Assembly: GCA_032718475.1 (NCBI GenBank)
Contig: JAUCBJ010002989.1
Coordinates: forward strand, 1-64,000
Direction of reading: 5' to 3'
Origin: Nemertoderma westbladi
Lineage: Eukaryota; Xenacoelomorpha; Nemertodermatida; Nemertodermatidae
DNA: 64,000 nt
Numbering within the stretch: the stretch's first letter is position 1; each line of letters opens with the position of its first letter. Shown piece after piece: positions 61,001 to 64,000 of the stretch. The translations under genes and the position numbers were made by a program. Below the pieces are notes generated by a model. The model was not told the DNA's origin and made no database searches. It saw nothing but the letters and a program-made list of their open reading frames with translations.

Positions 61001-64000
61001 CCAATAATGGTCTGTTTAGCACTCCTGTTGCAAACATCCAATAATGGTCTGTTCAGCATCCGGTTGCAAACATCCAATAATGGTCTGTTCAGCACTCCGG
61101 ATGCAAACATCCAATAATGGTCTGTTCAGCACTCCGGATGCAAACATCCAATAATGGTCTGTTCAGCACTCGCGTTGCAAACATCACTAATGGTCTGTTC
61201 TGGATCCGGTTGTAAACATCCAATAATGGTCTGTTCAGCACTCCGGATGCAAACATCCAATAATGGTCTGTTCTGCACTCCTGTTGCAAACATCCAATAA
61301 TGGTCTGTTTAGCACTCCTGTTGCAAACATCCAATAATGGTCTGTTCAGCATCCGGTTACAAACATCCAATAATGGTCTGTTCTGCACTCCTGTTGCAAA
61401 CATCCAATAATGGTCTGTTTAGCACTCCTGTTGCAAACATCCAATAATGGTCTGTTCTGCACTCCTGTTGCAAACATCCAATAATGGTCTGTTTAGCACT
61501 CCTGTTGCAAACATCCAATAATGGTCTGTTCAGCATCCGGTTGCAAACATCCAATAATGGTCTGTTCAGCATCCGGTTGCAAACATCCAATAATGGTCTG
61601 TTCTGCACTCCTGTTGCAAACATCCAATAATGGTCTGTTTAGCACTCCTATTGCAAACATCCAATAATGGTCTGTTCAGCATCCGGTTGCAAACATCCAA
61701 TAATGGTCTGTTCAGCATCCGGTTGCAAACATCCAATAATGGTCTGTTCTGCACTCCTGTTGCAAACATCCAATAATGGTCTGTTCTGCACTCCTGTTGC
61801 AAACATCCAATAATGGTCTGTTCTGCACTCCTGTTGCAAACATCCAATAATGGTATGTTCTGCACTCCGGTTGCAAACATCCAATAATGGTCTGTTCAGC
61901 ATCCGGTTGCAAACATCCAATAGTGGTCTGTTCAGCACTCCGGATGCAAACATCCAATAATGGTCTGTTCTGCACTCCTGTTGCAAACATCCAATAATGG
62001 TCTGTTCAGCATCCGGTTGCAAACATCTAATAATGGTCTGTTCTGCACTCCGGTTGCAAACATCCAATAATGGTCTGTTCAGCATCCGGTTGCAAACATC
62101 CAATAATGGTCTGTTCAGCATCCGGTTGCAAACATCTAATAATGGTCTGTTCTGCACTCCGGTTGCAAACATCCAATAATGGTCTGTTCAGCATCCGGTT
62201 GCAAACATCCAATAATGGTCTGTTCAGCACTCCGGATGCAAACATCCAATAATGGTCTGTTCTGCACTCCGGTTGCAAACATCCAATAATGGTCTGTTCA
62301 GCATCCGGTTGCAAACATCCAATAATGGTCTGTTCTGCACTCCTGTTGCAAACATCCAATAATAGTCTGTTCTGCACTCCTGTTGCAAACATCCAATAAT
62401 GGTCTGTTCTGCAGTCCTGTTGCAAACATCCAATAATGGTCTGTTCAGCATCCGGTTGCAAACATCCAATGATGGTCTGTTCTGCACTCCTGTTGCAAAC
62501 ATCCAATAATGGTCTGTTCTGCACTCCTGTTGCAAACATCCAATAATGGTCTGTTCTGCACTCCGCTTGCAAACATCCAATAATGGTCTGTTCTGCACTC
62601 CGGTTGCAAACATCCAATAATGGTCTGTTCAGCATCCGGTTGCAAACATCCAATAATGGTCTGTTCAGCACACCGGATGCAAACATCCAATAATGGTCTG
62701 TTCTGCACTCCTGTTGCAAACATCCAATAATGGTCTCTTCAGCATCCGGTTGCAAACATCCAATAATGGTCTGTTCTGCACTCCTGTTGCAAACATCCAA
62801 TAATGGTCTGTTCTGCACTCCTGTTGCAAACATCCAATAATGGTTTGTTCAGCACTCCGGATGCAAACATCCAATAATGGTCTGTTCTGCACTCCTGTTG
62901 CAAACATCCAATAATGGTCTGTTCAGCATTCGGTTGCAAACATCCAATAATGGTCTGTTCTGCACTCCTGTTGCAAACATCCAATAATGGTCTGTTCTGC
63001 ACTCCTGTTGCAAACATCCAATAATGGTCTGTTCAGCATCCGGTTACAAACATCCAATAATGGTCTGTTCAGCATCCGGTTACAAACATCCACTAATGGT
63101 CTGTTCAGCATCCGGTTGCAAACATCCAATAATGGTCTGTTCAGCATCCGGTTGCAAACATCCAATAATGGTCTGTTCAGCATCCGGTTGCAAACATCCA
63201 ATAATGGTCTGTTCAGCACTCCGGATGCAAACATCCAATAATGGTCTATTCAGCACTCCGGTTGCAAACATCCAATAATGGTCTGTTCAGCATCCGGTTG
63301 CAAACATCCAATAATGGTCTGTTCTGCACTCCTGTTGCAAACATCCAATAATGGTCTGTTCAGCATCCGGTTGCAAACATCCACTAATGGTCTGTTCTGC
63401 ACTCCTGTTGCAAACTTCCAATAATGGTCTGTTTAGCACTCCGGTTGCAAACATCCAATAATGGTCTGTTTAGCACTCCTGTTGCAAACATCCAATAATG
63501 GTCTGTTCTGCACTCCTGTTGCAAACATCCAATAATGGTCTGTTTAGCACTCCGGTTGCAAACATCCAATAATGGTCTGTTTAGCACTCCGGTTGCAAAC
63601 ATCCAATAATGGTCTGTTTAGCACTCCGGTTGCAAACATCCAATAATGGTCTGTTTAGCACTCCTGTTGCAAACATCCAATAATGGTCTGTTCTGCACTC
63701 CTGTTGCAAACATCCAATAATGGTCTGTTTAGCACTCCGGTTGCAAACATCCAATAATGGTCTGTTTAGCACTCCGGTTGCAAACATCCAATAATGGTCT
63801 GTTCAGCACTCCGGTTGCAAACATCCACTAATGGTCTGTTCAGCACTCCGGATGCAAACATCCAATAATGGTCTATTCAGCATCCGGTTACAAACATCCA
63901 ATAATGGTCTGTTCTGCACTCCTATTTTCATCCGGTTACAAACATCCAATAATGGTCTGTTCAGCACTCCGGATGCAAACATCCAATAATGGTCTGTTCA
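46006..64000. repeat. 36/37-bp satellite array, about 490 copies, open at window end
   Basis: The unit is CAGCATCCGGTTGCAAACAT then CCAATAATGGTCTGTT (36 bp), or the same with CACTCC in place of CATCC (37 bp). Common variants are TCCTGTTGC, TCCGGATGC and TTAGCACTCC. The 37-bp unit moves the frame by one base each time, so minus-strand ORFs (up to 290 codons) show a 37-residue cycle and are artefacts. Long blocks recur, for example the pattern at 56702-57748 repeats 2582 bases later. A rare insert variant (CACTCCTATTTTCATCCGG) recurs near 49302, 51527, 55590, 58320, 60535 and 63918. Each unit holds CCAATAATGG. Confidence 0.98.

Noticed and set aside
46006-64000. CRISPR array
   Set aside because: Units are contiguous with no unique spacers, and the context is an animal genome with introns. 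It is a satellite.
46006-64000. Repeat-protein genes on the minus strand (NRPLLDVCNRSA type)
   Set aside because: Frames follow from 36/37-bp units derived from a LINE fragment. They start and stop at unit-length changes.

Overview
The window is animal DNA, most likely from an invertebrate. It has intron-rich gene structure with GT-AG introns, AT-rich non-coding DNA, several non-LTR retrotransposon copies, MITE-like elements and very large minisatellites. The only host gene I can support is a classical dynamin on the + strand. It enters the window already in progress (its start codon and P-loop exon lie upstream) and ends at a TAG at 43622-43624. The joined exons encode about 774 residues in the order GTPase, stalk, PH domain, GED and proline-rich tail. 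I cannot name the species; the PH plus proline-rich architecture only shows that it is an animal-type endocytic dynamin.

Layout. 1-4381 is an upstream intron holding a decayed antisense LINE and a small inverted-repeat element. 4382-11746 holds five exons (GTPase domain and start of the stalk), interrupted by a hAT-like MITE, a LINE insertion with a 20-bp target duplication, and a 31-bp minisatellite that begins exactly at a splice donor. 11747-27311 contains three alternative versions of one stalk exon (14699, 26289, 27176), separated by an E-box-rich 18-bp array, LINE fragments, a foldback-like element with a 3.6-kb 21-bp array, and several MITEs. 27312-43624 carries the rest of the stalk, PH, GED and PRD exons. 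Its introns are filled by 20-, 30-, 39- and 23-bp arrays. 43625-45970 is the 3' UTR and a gene-free flank. From about 46000 to the window end runs one 36/37-bp satellite of roughly 490 copies, seeded from a reverse-transcriptase fragment and continuing beyond the window.

Most unusual features. First, several minisatellites are made from or anchored on splice junctions. The 31-bp array copies the donor of the GTPase-end exon (about 72 copies of a CAG/GTAAGT-type site). The 30-bp array copies the acceptor of the first PH exon (55 copies, in frame and stop-free relative to the exon). An older degenerate array copies the acceptor of alternative exon w6b. A 23-bp array starts within a few bases of another donor. 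Second, the dynamin stalk exon that vertebrates have in two mutually exclusive forms (10a/10b) exists here in three forms, and exon phases make any inclusion other than exactly one copy create a frameshift and early stop. Third, the 18-kb satellite can be traced to a LINE fragment whose relative lies elsewhere in the window. Each unit carries a perfect CArG-type sequence. By my estimate tandem arrays make up a little over half of the window.

Most long open frames across the arrays are repeat artefacts and are not annotated as genes. All similarity statements rest on recognition of protein families and comparison inside the window; no database search was run.
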